A stretch of DNA of 63,107 nucleotides from Cryobacterium luteum (lineage in GTDB: Bacteria; Actinomycetota; Actinomycetes; Actinomycetales; Microbacteriaceae). The notes beneath the pieces were generated by a model. The model was not told the origin of the DNA, made no database searches, and saw only the letters and a program-made list of their open reading frames with translations. Positions 16,341 through 24,295 of the stretch are shown here, in pieces. Every line of letters starts with the position of its first letter. Position 1 is the stretch's first letter. Position numbers and translations under genes: made by a program. The stretch lies in assembly GCF_900110125.1 (NCBI RefSeq), contig NZ_FOCN01000018.1:1-63107 (forward strand), read 5' to 3'.

Positions 16341-17792
16341 GCTGGCAGTGGCTGCGCGTACCTCGGCCTCGTCAAACGAGGTGATCACGCCGCCGAGGCT
16401 TTCGTAGCCCGTGAGCGACGGACCCCAGGCGGCGCCGTTGAACCACTTGTGGAACAGCGCACTGTTGGTTCCGGTCAGGAACACATCGAGCCGGCCGGAC
16501 GACCACGACACCACGCGCGGCTGCGAGGTAGCGATGCCGCCCATGTTCTCGTACCCGAGCACCGACGGGCCCCAGGCATTGCCGTCGAACCACTTGTGGT
16601 ACAGCGCACTGTCAGTGCCGATCACAAACAGGTCCAGCCGGTTCGGCCCCCAGGAGACGGCCTCGGGTTCGCCGACGACGATGCCGCCGAGCCGTTCGAA
16701 GTCGTTCACCGGCGGGCCCCAGGCGCTGCCGTTCCACCACTTGTGGTACAGCGCGCTGTCGGTTCCGGTGACGAACAGGTCCAGCCGATTCGGACCCCAC
16801 GCCACGGCCTGCGGAGCGCACTCGGCGATTCCGCCCATGTTCTCGTACCCGGTGACCGACGGTCCCCAGGCTCCGCTGAACCATTTGTGGAACACGGCGC
16901 GGTTGGTGCCGAGAACGAAGGCGTCGAGCCGGTTCGGGCCCCACGACACAACGGGGCTGGAGCTTGCTCTGGCCGTCTGCGGATACATGAAGTTGACCGC
17001 GGCGATGTCACCGGCCGACAGCGCGGTGCGCTGGCCGATCTGGGCACCGGCCTGCACCGGAGTGATCGTCTCGAGCCCGTTCTTCGAAAACGCGGTGCGG
17101 GGGTAGTGCATGATCGAGCCGTAGTCATAGCCGCCGACGTCATCGCCGTCCACGATGTGCTGGTCGAACTGACTCTCCATACCGGTTTCGATGTTGGCCA
17201 CGTTAATGGTCACGAAGGTATTGCGGTCCTCGCGGCTCTGCTCATGCCAGAGACCGACGGCGTGGCCGATCTCATGGATGGCGTTGCCGGTGCTGCAACC
17301 GGTACCCAGACTGATGGTCTGCATGCCGTTCCCCTGCATGCCCAGCATCGACCAGCATCCGCCGGCATCACTGAACTCGACAAAGTTGGGAAACTGCGCC
17401 GCATTGGCCGGGGTGCGTTCCGGAAAGCGGATGGGCGTGCGCGCCTCCCAGTGTGTGATCGCGTCCCGCACGCGCTGCTGGTTGGGCAGGGCGGAATCGA
17501 TCTGAAATGGAACCTGGGCGTTCGGCCATCGAAAGCGAGCGCCGGTGATGATGACGCCCCGTGCTCGGGCATCGTCCCGGTTTGCTGCGTCTTTGGTCTG
17601 CTCCAACTCGGCAACGGTTCCCAGCACGATGTCGCCTTCGAACACGGCCAGGTTGTTGACCTTGTAGTAGACCACCTCGGTGGGCCCGAAGGTGACGCCG
17701 GCGATGATGCCGGAGGCCGCCTCGCCCGCCTGAAACTCACCCTCGCTGACGAATTTCTGGTCGCCTCCGGGGCCAAAACTGTTATCTGCCAT
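16311..17792 (-). CDS. astacin-like zinc metalloprotease with four lectin-like C-terminal repeats
   Basis: 493 residues. The catalytic domain has the full astacin zinc signature [15 protein letters not shown] and the Met-turn SIMHYPR, so it is an M12A-type peptidase. About 115 residues precede it ([23 protein letters not shown]), perhaps a propeptide. The C-terminal third is four repeats of about 48 residues, each with (V/A)[22 protein letters not shown]...WGPS...ENMGGI, resembling the PLL/fucose-lectin propeller. No signal peptide is evident from the ATG at 17792, which has AAGGAG upstream; a non-classical export route or intracellular action must be considered. Likely binds sugars on a target and cuts proteins. 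Confidence 0.88.
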   Translation of the reverse strand: MADNSFGPGGDQKFVSEGEFQAGEAASGIIAGVTFGPTEVVYYKVNNLAVFEGDIVLGTVAELEQTKDAANRDDARARGVIITGARFRWPNAQVPFQIDSALPNQQRVRDAITHWEARTPIRFPERTPANAAQFPNFVEFSDAGGCWSMLGMQGNGMQTISLGTGCSTGNAIHEIGHAVGLWHEQSREDRNTFVTINVANIETGMESQFDQHIVDGDDVGGYDYGSIMHYPRTAFSKNGLETITPVQAGAQIGQRTALSAGDIAAVNFMYPQTARASSSPVVSWGPNRLDAFVLGTNRAVFHKWFSGAWGPSVTGYENMGGIAECAPQAVAWGPNRLDLFVTGTDSALYHKWWNGSAWGPPVNDFERLGGIVVGEPEAVSWGPNRLDLFVIGTDSALYHKWFDGNAWGPSVLGYENMGGIATSQPRVVSWSSGRLDVFLTGTNSALFHKWFNGAAWGPSLTGYESLGGVITSFDEAEVRAATASSDSQHRDTN

Positions 17793-18028
17793 GGAACTGC
17801 TCCTTGTATGTTCTGTTCCCCTGGCACTGGCCGATTGGGCGGTGCCGCAACTGGGCGGCACCAGGACTGGCACTTCGCCCACTGGCGGTCAGGCTACGCC
17901 GACGGGCGTTATCGGAGCGTTATTCGTGGTCGGGTTCTATGGAGCAATACCAGTGCCGATCGCTCTGGGTATCATGGCTGAAATCGTCCACCCCTGGGGT
18001 GGTCGCCCAGGCCCCGAAGGAGTAGCCA
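17793..18028. promoter_or_regulatory. divergent promoter region, no gene
   Basis: 236 bp between the astacin gene and a VOC protein gene, transcribed away from each other. A TATCAT box at about 17970 could serve the plus strand. The palindrome CCACCCCTGGGGTGG lies just after it. No protein frame looks real. Confidence 0.45.
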
Positions 18029-18505
18029 ATGACGAGTATCAGCCCCTTTCTCTGGTTCAACGGCCAGGCCGAGCAGGCCGCCGAGTTCTACGTCTCGATC
18101 TTTCCCAATTCGCGCATGCTCAATGTGGCGCGCTACCCCGAGGGCGGGCCGGCGCCGGCCGGCAGCGCCATGTCGGTGTCATTCGTGCTCGACGGGCTGG
18201 AGATTCAAGGGCTCAACGCCGGACCGCAGTTTCCGTTCACCGAGGCCATCTCGTTCTTCGTGCAGGTCAACACGCAGAAGGAGGTCGACCAATTGTGGGA
18301 CCAGCTCACCAGCAACGGCGGGCAGCCGGGGCAATGCGGCTGGTTGAAAGACCAATTCGGTTTGTCGTGGCAGGTGGTGCCCACCACGCTCGGCCAGCTC
18401 CTCAACGACCCCGATCCGGCGCGGGCCGGTCGGGTAATGGCAACGATGATGGGCCAGACCAAGATCATCATCGCCGATCTGCGAGCCTCGGCCGCCGCCG
18501 AATAG
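18029..18505 (+). CDS. VOC/PhnB-type glyoxalase-like protein
   Basis: 158 residues with the PhnB/3-demethylubiquinone-methyltransferase-like fold: ISPFLWFNGQAEQAAEFYVSIFPNSRM at the start, WLKDQFGLSWQVVPTTL near the end. Members are metal-dependent or metal-free dimers of unknown substrate. GGAG lies eight bases before the ATG. The gene stands alone between an astacin gene and a convergent maltokinase. No function beyond the fold can be given. Confidence 0.85.
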   Translation: MTSISPFLWFNGQAEQAAEFYVSIFPNSRMLNVARYPEGGPAPAGSAMSVSFVLDGLEIQGLNAGPQFPFTEAISFFVQVNTQKEVDQLWDQLTSNGGQPGQCGWLKDQFGLSWQVVPTTLGQLLNDPDPARAGRVMATMMGQTKIIIADLRASAAAE

Positions 18506-18520
18506 ATCCGTCAGATCAGC

Positions 18521-20086
18521 TCAGCCCAACTCACCGCGGCCGACCAGCCGTTCGATTGCGGCGAGCGGGATCGGCAGCCAATTCGGGCGATTGCGTATCT
18601 CGTAGACCGCTTCGTAGAGCGCTTTGTCGAGCTCGAAGGCGTCGAGGAGGTCGCTCTGCTCGGCCAGGTCGATCCCGGATTGTTCGGCATATCCGTTGAG
18701 GAAGGCACCGCGGCAGGCCCTTGCCCACTGAAAAATCGTGAGCGCGGTCGTGAAGGTTTTGCCAATCTTCTCGGCACCGGCACCGGCACCGGCACCGGCA
18801 CCGGCGGACTGCACTGTCGCGGCGCTTGTTGCCGTCATCGCCCCCGCCACATAGGAGAAGGACCGCAGCATGCCGGCGACATCCCGCAGGGTAAGGTCGG
18901 GTCGGGTGCGCTCCCGCAGGGTGCGCAACGGTTCCCCCTCGAAGTCGAGCAGCACCCAGCCGCGGCCCCGCACGTCGAGAACCTGGCCGAGGTGGAAGTC
19001 ACCGTGAATGCGCTGAAGCCTCGGCCAGGCCGCGGTCTCCGCCCGGGCGAAAACCGCCTCGATAACATCGCGATGCCCGGCCAGAGCGGGTACTTCCTGC
19101 AGAGCCTGACTAGAGCGCAGCCGCATCTGCGCCATCTCCTCGGCGATCACCGCGGGAGTCGCCTCGAGGGTGGGCAGTGTGCCGGCCAGATCGTGGTGAA
19201 CTTCCGCGGTGGCTTGCCCCAGTCGAAAAGCGGGGCCGGTGAAGTCGCTCCCGGAGGCCGCAGCGACCAGGGCAGTCCGCCAGGCATCCGGTGCGTCCGG
19301 CAGAAACTCTTGGGCGAAGGCCAGATGGCCGACAGCACGGTTGCCGGGTTCGGCGGGGTCGTCCCACTGGCCGGCTATGGCACCGAATGGCAGCGGTATC
19401 CGACGCGATGCGGCGCGGGCGAGCGCGGCCTGCACCGTCACATCGGGATTCTCCCCGGCATGGATGATGCGAAAAATCTTGCAGATGATCGGCGGCGTCG
19501 GTGCCCCGGCCGCATCGGCACGCTGCACGATGATGGACGTATTGGATTGTTCGCCGCTGAGCACGCGACTCGAGACGACGAGCGCCGCCGACGGGATTTG
19601 TGTCCCCGGTCTCAGATCCTCGCCACGCGCGCTGGCGGACCAGCGGTCGGTCTGCCGTGGGCGGGTCGACGTGGACACGCCCTGCCCTTCCATAAAGGTG
19701 AGCACCGCAGCCGCGAAGGCCGGATCGTAGGGGGCGTCGTAGATGAAACGCGCGTGGTCGGAGCCGGGCCTCCGCACCGTGATCAGGGCATCGGCAGCAC
19801 CGGGCAGCTCCGAGGCGCGTTCCGTGGTCGGCAGTTGGTACAGCGTCAGGCCGAGACTGGCGGTGTCCAGCACGAGGTCGACGCGAATGGTCACGCCGGC
19901 TTCGGACGAGGCCAGGGAGAAGTAGCCGATGCTGCGCAGGGCGGGTACGTGTCCCTTGTTGCCGAACCACCGCTGGGTTGACACCCAGGCGTTGACGTAG
20001 TCGGGCAGAGGGATACCGCGGTGTGCGGGGGCGAGGTCGGGATTGGCGGGGCGGCGTGCATTATGGGCGCGGTCTCCATCGATCAT
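18521..20086 (-). CDS. mak: maltokinase
   Basis: 521 residues. The N-terminal cap contains WVSTQRWFGNKG, a typical Mak/Pep2 signature; the kinase half has RIHGDFHLGQVLDV (catalytic HGD) and VLLDFEGEPLRTLRERTRPDLTLRDVAGMLRSFSY (metal-binding DFEG). The enzyme phosphorylates maltose to maltose 1-phosphate with ATP, feeding GlgE alpha-glucan synthesis. ATG 20086 follows a TACGCT box by six bases, so it is probably leaderless; a longer frame has no support. In many actinobacteria the gene is next to or fused with treS; here it is alone. An alanine-glycine run comes from a hexanucleotide repeat. Confidence 0.9.
   Translation of the reverse strand: MIDGDRAHNARRPANPDLAPAHRGIPLPDYVNAWVSTQRWFGNKGHVPALRSIGYFSLASSEAGVTIRVDLVLDTASLGLTLYQLPTTERASELPGAADALITVRRPGSDHARFIYDAPYDPAFAAAVLTFMEGQGVSTSTRPRQTDRWSASARGEDLRPGTQIPSAALVVSSRVLSGEQSNTSIIVQRADAAGAPTPPIICKIFRIIHAGENPDVTVQAALARAASRRIPLPFGAIAGQWDDPAEPGNRAVGHLAFAQEFLPDAPDAWRTALVAAASGSDFTGPAFRLGQATAEVHHDLAGTLPTLEATPAVIAEEMAQMRLRSSQALQEVPALAGHRDVIEAVFARAETAAWPRLQRIHGDFHLGQVLDVRGRGWVLLDFEGEPLRTLRERTRPDLTLRDVAGMLRSFSYVAGAMTATSAATVQSAGAGAGAGAGAEKIGKTFTTALTIFQWARACRGAFLNGYAEQSGIDLAEQSDLLDAFELDKALYEAVYEIRNRPNWLPIPLAAIERLVGRGELG
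18773..18805. repeat. hexanucleotide microsatellite GGCACC x5 within maltokinase
   Basis: Five perfect GGCACC units plus half a unit. On the coding strand they encode a run of alternating alanine and glycine between the kinase core and the last helices. Unit loss or gain keeps the reading frame. Confidence 0.9.
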
Positions 20087-20252
20087 GCCGCCAGCGTAGC
20101 CTCCCCACCCGTGCGCCGTGCGATAGCGCGGGTCTCCCTCGGTTGGATGGAGAAAAGCTGAACTGAGGGCCAGACGGTAAAGCGGCACCTGATCGTCGAG
20201 CCCCCAAGTAGGATTACGCCAATCAAGCGATAGTGCGAAAGGCCAGCGATAG

Positions 20253-20266
20253 AATTGTAAACAATT
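20253..20266. promoter_or_regulatory. palindromic operator overlapping the -35 of the GntR gene
   Basis: AATTGT-AA-ACAATT is a perfect 6-bp inverted repeat. Its end overlaps TTGACA (20265-20270), a perfect -35 hexamer; no good -10 is seen 17 bases on. GntR/FCD proteins bind short palindromes with TTGT...ACAA halves, so autoregulation is the likely use. Confidence 0.6.
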
Positions 20267-20343
20267 GACAGATGGCTGGAATCGGGTCACACTGTCGATG
20301 GAATTTTCACCCGCGTGTTTAGGTACTGACTCGAGAAAGAACT

Positions 20344-21042
20344 GTGAAAGGTATGCCCCAGGGATATTCATTGGAACCCGTCGTCCAAGAATCCACCCCG
20401 TCGATCATCGCCCGCAAGCTGCGCTACGCAATCGCCCACGGCGAGGTTGCCCCCGGATCGCAATTGGGCGAGGCCGAGCTGGCCCGGGAACTCGGAGTCA
20501 GCCGGGGCCCGCTGCGCGAAGCCATGCAGCGGCTGACCCAGGAGGGCCTGCTGGTCAGCATTCGCAACCGTGGCTTGTTTGTGATCGAGATGACGGACGC
20601 CGAGATTCGCGATATGTACGTGTTGCGCACCGCCATTGAATCGGCCGCCTGCAAACTGCTCGTACGCGCCGACCACGTCGCCGCCGGTAACGATCTGCTG
20701 GCCAAGGTTGCGAAGATGGAAAACGCGTCAAACGCCGGCGATCGCGCCGCCATGAGCGACGCCGACCTGGCCTTTCACGAAGACCTCGTGGCGCTGAGCG
20801 GCAGTCGCAGCCTGGCGCGCATCCACAGCACCCTCATGACAGAGACCCGCATGTGCCTGACCGTGCTGCAGGCGTCGTACCGGGGCACCGAGGAATGGAT
20901 CGCCGAGCACCGCGGTATCGCCGAGGCCATTCTCGACGGTAACGGGCCCCTCGCCGAGCTCCGGTTGGGCGAACACGAAGACGACGCCCTGGCGCGATTG
21001 ACGAACTCGCCGAGCGAACCGGCATCCGTTTCGATCGCCTGA
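20344..21042 (+). CDS. GntR-family (FCD) transcriptional regulator
   Basis: 232 residues. Winged helix at about residues 18-85 (PGSQLGEAELARELGVSRGPLREAMQRLTQEGLLVSIRNRGLFV), then an FCD domain with the metal/ligand helices (IRDMYVLRTAIESAACKLL, DADLAFHEDLVALSGS and EEWIAEHRGIAEAILDG). Such proteins answer to carboxylic acids. The GTG at 20344 is used; ATG 20353 is an alternative. It lies downstream of a palindrome that overlaps a -35 box. No catabolic partner is adjacent, so the regulated pathway is unknown. Confidence 0.87.
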   Translation: MKGMPQGYSLEPVVQESTPSIIARKLRYAIAHGEVAPGSQLGEAELARELGVSRGPLREAMQRLTQEGLLVSIRNRGLFVIEMTDAEIRDMYVLRTAIESAACKLLVRADHVAAGNDLLAKVAKMENASNAGDRAAMSDADLAFHEDLVALSGSRSLARIHSTLMTETRMCLTVLQASYRGTEEWIAEHRGIAEAILDGNGPLAELRLGEHEDDALARLTNSPSEPASVSIA

Positions 21043-21142
21043 GAGCTCCCATACGCCTGTACTCGCCAAACAGCGGATGCCCACGCGTCGCGACCCGAGA
21101 ACGCGTCGCGGCCCGTTCACCCCGGGGTGCGCGGCGGGGAAA

Positions 21143-21322
21143 TCAGACCGTCGCGAGCGCCGGGCGAGCCACTCGGGGAAGGCGCACGGGTTCGACACGA
21201 ATGCTGGTGCGCTCGCAACCGGTGCACTTGAGAACGTAGAGGGGAAGAGTGATGCGCAGGGCCTGCGCGGGGTTCGGATTCAAGTCGGCTTGTGATTTGC
21301 AGAAGGGGCAGGTAATTCGCAT
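21143..21322 (-). CDS. 59-residue zinc-ribbon micro-protein
   Basis: A short frame (ATG 21322, TGA 21143) encodes 59 residues. It begins MRITCPFCKSQADL and contains KCTGCERTSIRVEPV, so two CxxC pairs (Cys5/Cys8 and Cys33/Cys36) are spaced 24 residues apart, the layout of a zinc ribbon. An AGGGA sequence lies upstream of the ATG with a somewhat long spacer. Surrounding DNA has no competing gene. Nucleic-acid or protein binding is possible; no family recognised. Confidence 0.65.
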   Translation of the reverse strand: MRITCPFCKSQADLNPNPAQALRITLPLYVLKCTGCERTSIRVEPVRLPRVARPALATV

Positions 21323-21482
21323 CGATGGGGGTCCCTTGGCTTGAGTCTGCGCAAGCGATAACTCACGTCAGGATGACCCTAAGGGGCAAGCACACAACAC
21401 CGCACCCCCTTGAACTTCTCGCCAGTTTGTGTATACAGAGCAGTGCGTCTGTCCCCATAACGACGGACGAGCGGGCGAGACG
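21323..21482. other. intergenic stretch, no gene
   Basis: 160 bp between the micro-protein start and the GNAT stop, both minus strand. A promoter for the micro-protein must be here; a GTATAC hexamer near 21436 is the only AT-rich core noticed. Confidence 0.4.
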
Positions 21483-21983
21483 CTAAACGGATGCCGCCAG
21501 CAGACTCACCACGACGGTGTCGCCCTTGGTCGACTGCTGGCCGACCTCGGTGAACCCGAGCCGGTCGTGAAAGGCGAGTGAGCCCGGGTTTCGCGGCTGC
21601 AGGTTGACCTCGCAGAGCACCTCGGCGAGCTTCATGCGGCGGGCAGCGCCGAAGATGGCGTCGTACAGGAGCTGGCCGAGGCCCTGCCCGCGATACCCGT
21701 CGGCCACAACGATGCGGTCGACGTAGAGAAAATCCTTCGACCGGGCCGAGAACCAGCGGTAATTCTCGCTCGCATAGTCGGCTCCGGCCACGAACAGAAC
21801 GGCAAAGCCGAGTGCGACGTCGGCCGCGTCGTCGTCGACGACGGCAACCGCGAGCTGGCTGTGGTCGACGAGTACCGCCAGCGCGGGGGCATCCAGTTCG
21901 TTGACCGCGGGAACCGCAGCATTATTGAGGGCGAGCAGGAGCGGCAGATCGGCCGCAACGAGGGAACGAATGGAATAGGTCAC
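21483..21983 (-). CDS. GNAT-family N-acetyltransferase
   Basis: 166 residues with the acetyl-CoA site in motif A, VDRIVVADGYRGQGLGQLLYDAIF, and the late motif PGSLAFHDRLGFTEVGQQ. It acetylates an unknown amine. The GTG start at 21983 is six bases after TATCGT on the minus strand, so translation is probably leaderless. It stands 20 bp after the remnant of an ornithine cyclodeaminase gene. Confidence 0.87.
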   Translation of the reverse strand: MTYSIRSLVAADLPLLLALNNAAVPAVNELDAPALAVLVDHSQLAVAVVDDDAADVALGFAVLFVAGADYASENYRWFSARSKDFLYVDRIVVADGYRGQGLGQLLYDAIFGAARRMKLAEVLCEVNLQPRNPGSLAFHDRLGFTEVGQQSTKGDTVVVSLLAASV

Positions 21984-22004
21984 TCCCCAACGATAGGCCG
22001 CACG

Positions 22005-22376
22005 TTACCCTGCCGGCGCTGCCCGGTGTACGGTCGTCGCAATCACGAGGTCTTCCCACGACATGCCGGTGCTCTTGAAGACGCGCGGACGGGCCGTCTC
22101 AGCGGCGACCGTGCCCCTGGCCAGGTCGCGCAGCGGCACGAGGTTGCCCGGTTCGATCGCTCCCTCGGCGAGCGCCAAGATCACGTCGCCGGCCTCACGC
22201 CGGGCCGTTGCAGCGTCTTCGACCACGAGCTGGGAGCGGGCGGGGAGCGCCGAGTCGAGCTCTCGGGCATCCGCTTCATGCGAACCGACCGTGACCACGC
22301 AGCAGTCGGCGGGTACCAGGGTTCCGTCGAACAGTGGAGTGCGGGCGGTGGTGGCGCACACGATGAGTTGCAGGTG
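22005..22376 (-). pseudogene. ornithine cyclodeaminase/mu-crystallin family remnant, C-terminal third only
   Basis: The frame encodes about 120 residues that match only the end of this family: CATTARTPLFDG, GSHEADARELD, ARSQLVVEDAATARREAGDV, and GNLVPLRDLARG with VFKSTGMSWEDL. Normal members have about 320 residues. A stop codon (TGA) stands in frame two codons upstream of the similarity, and the missing N-terminal two thirds are replaced by the promoter region of the acyl-CoA synthetase gene. A GTG at 22361 could start a short peptide, but the dinucleotide-binding core would be incomplete, so this is almost certainly a decayed gene. Confidence 0.8.
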
Positions 22377-22476
22377 TCATCCTTCGCAGACTATCGGCCC
22401 GGCGACGACCGCCCGCGGGTCCTGACAGAATGGACTGTCGTCGCACTGGGCGACTCGTTCGAGGAGACAACGGCGT

Positions 22477-24216
22477 ATGACTCACCAGGTGAGCACGAAC
22501 ACGACCAACACGAGCAAGACCAACACGAGCACGCTGAATTATCGTGCAGCACGCGACCAGCTGCTGGCCCTGCGCGACGATCACGCCCGCGCCGCGCAGG
22601 AGTTTCTCTGGCCCGACGTGGGGGAGCACTTCAACTGGGCCACCGACTGGTTCGACGTGCTTGCGCGCGGCAACGACAAAATCGCCTTGTGGATCGTCGA
22701 AGAAGACGGCAGTGAGCAGAAGTTCACGTTCGACGAGATGGCCCACCGCTCTGACCGGGTCGCCACCTGGCTCAGCCGGCAGGGCGTCGGGCGCGGCGAC
22801 CACGTCATGCTCATGCTCGGCAACCAGCGAGAGATCTGGGAGGCGATGCTCGCAATCATGAAGGTCGGCGCTGTCATTATGCCCACGAGCGCAGTGCTCG
22901 CCTCGCACGACCTGACTGACCGGGTGCGTCGCGGTGGCGTGAGGCACGTGATCGCCAACTCGGCCGACGCGGCCAAATTCGACGACGTTCCCGGCGACTA
23001 CACCCGCATCGGCGTCGGCGAGCCGCGCCCCGGCTGGGCAAACTTCGCCGACGCCTACCGAGTGACACCGGAGCCGATCACGACGGTCGTCGCATCTGCT
23101 GACCCGTCGCTGATCTACTTCACCTCCGGCACAACGAGCAAGCCGAAGATGGTGCTGCACTCGCAGACCTCCTACCCGGTCGGCCATTTGTCGACCATGT
23201 ACTGGCTGGGCCTGCGCCCCGGCGACGTGCACCTGGCCATCAGCTCGCCCGGCTGGGGCAAGCACGCCTGGAGCTGCTTCTTCGCTCCGTGGATCGCCGA
23301 GGCCACCGTCTTTGTCTACAACTATTCCAAGTTCGATCCCAACGCCCTCATCGCGCAACTGCACCGCGCCAAGGTCAACACGTTCTGCGCACCGCCCACG
23401 GTCTGGCGCATGCTCATCCAAGCGGATGTCGGCGCCCGCCCCGACAGCCTGCGCGAGTTGCTCTCCGCCGGCGAACCACTCAACCCCGAGGTCATCCGCC
23501 AGATCGACAACGGTTGGAAACTGACCATCCGCGACGGATTCGGCCAGACCGAAACCACGGCGATCGTCGGAAACGGCCCCGGATCGCGGTTGAAGGCCGG
23601 CTCGATGGGCCTGCCCCTGCCCGGCGTCTCGATCCAGCTGCTCGACCCCATCACGGAGTTACCCGCCGACGAGGGCGAGATCTGCCTCGACCTGTCCCAG
23701 AGCCCGGTCAACCTCATGAGCGGCTACCACGGCGAACCCGACCTGACCGCTCACGCCATTCGCGGCGGCTTCTTTCACACCGGCGATGTCGCCACGGTGG
23801 ATGCCGACGGCTACCTCACCTTCATCGGTCGCACCGACGACGTGTTCAAGTCGAGCGACTACAAGGTGTCACCGTTCGAAGTGGAGAGCGTGTTGCTCGA
23901 ACACCCCGCGGTCGCCGAGGCCGCTGTCGTTCCCGCGCCCGACGTCACCCGGCTGAACATTCCCAAGGCCTACATCCACCTCGCCCCGGGCTGGGAGCCG
24001 ACCGCTGAGACCGCTGAGGCCGTGTTGCGGCACGCGCGCACCGGGCTGCCCGCCTACATGCGGGTGCGGCGGGTGGAGTTCTTCGACCTGCCCAAGACCA
24101 TCTCGGGCAAGATTCGCCGGGTCGAGCTGCGCGAGCGCGAGGACGATGCGGCCGCCGCCGGAACGCGGCTGCCTGACGAGTGGCGCGACGACCAGTTTCC
24201 GGGGCTGAAGCGCTAG
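22477..24216 (+). CDS. AMP-forming acyl-CoA synthetase (acetyl/medium-chain type)
   Basis: 579 residues of the ANL superfamily. The phosphate-binding loop is YFTSGTTSKPKMV (about residues 214-226), then GFGQTETT in the adenylation site, HTGDVATVDADGYLTFIGRTDDVFKSSDYKVSPFEVE at the hinge, and the C-terminal lysine motif LPKTISGKIRRVELR. It activates a carboxylate with ATP and transfers it to CoA. The pattern resembles ACSM-like synthetases. GAGGAG stands upstream of the ATG. It precedes pflB by 79 bp in the same direction, which hints at a role in acetyl-CoA/acetate balance; pflB seems to have its own promoter. Confidence 0.88.
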   Translation: MTHQVSTNTTNTSKTNTSTLNYRAARDQLLALRDDHARAAQEFLWPDVGEHFNWATDWFDVLARGNDKIALWIVEEDGSEQKFTFDEMAHRSDRVATWLSRQGVGRGDHVMLMLGNQREIWEAMLAIMKVGAVIMPTSAVLASHDLTDRVRRGGVRHVIANSADAAKFDDVPGDYTRIGVGEPRPGWANFADAYRVTPEPITTVVASADPSLIYFTSGTTSKPKMVLHSQTSYPVGHLSTMYWLGLRPGDVHLAISSPGWGKHAWSCFFAPWIAEATVFVYNYSKFDPNALIAQLHRAKVNTFCAPPTVWRMLIQADVGARPDSLRELLSAGEPLNPEVIRQIDNGWKLTIRDGFGQTETTAIVGNGPGSRLKAGSMGLPLPGVSIQLLDPITELPADEGEICLDLSQSPVNLMSGYHGEPDLTAHAIRGGFFHTGDVATVDADGYLTFIGRTDDVFKSSDYKVSPFEVESVLLEHPAVAEAAVVPAPDVTRLNIPKAYIHLAPGWEPTAETAEAVLRHARTGLPAYMRVRRVEFFDLPKTISGKIRRVELREREDDAAAAGTRLPDEWRDDQFPGLKR

Positions 24217-24295
24217 CGGCATCCGCTTGCCGTAGCGCGCAAAGAGGGGACTTACGGCCCGAGACAGCAGCCGGCCCGGTCGTTAGCGTGGGAGA

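Noticed and set aside
18773..18805. CRISPR or other spaced repeat array
   Set aside because: All arrays found are uninterrupted tandem repeats inside genes, without spacers; no cas gene in the window.
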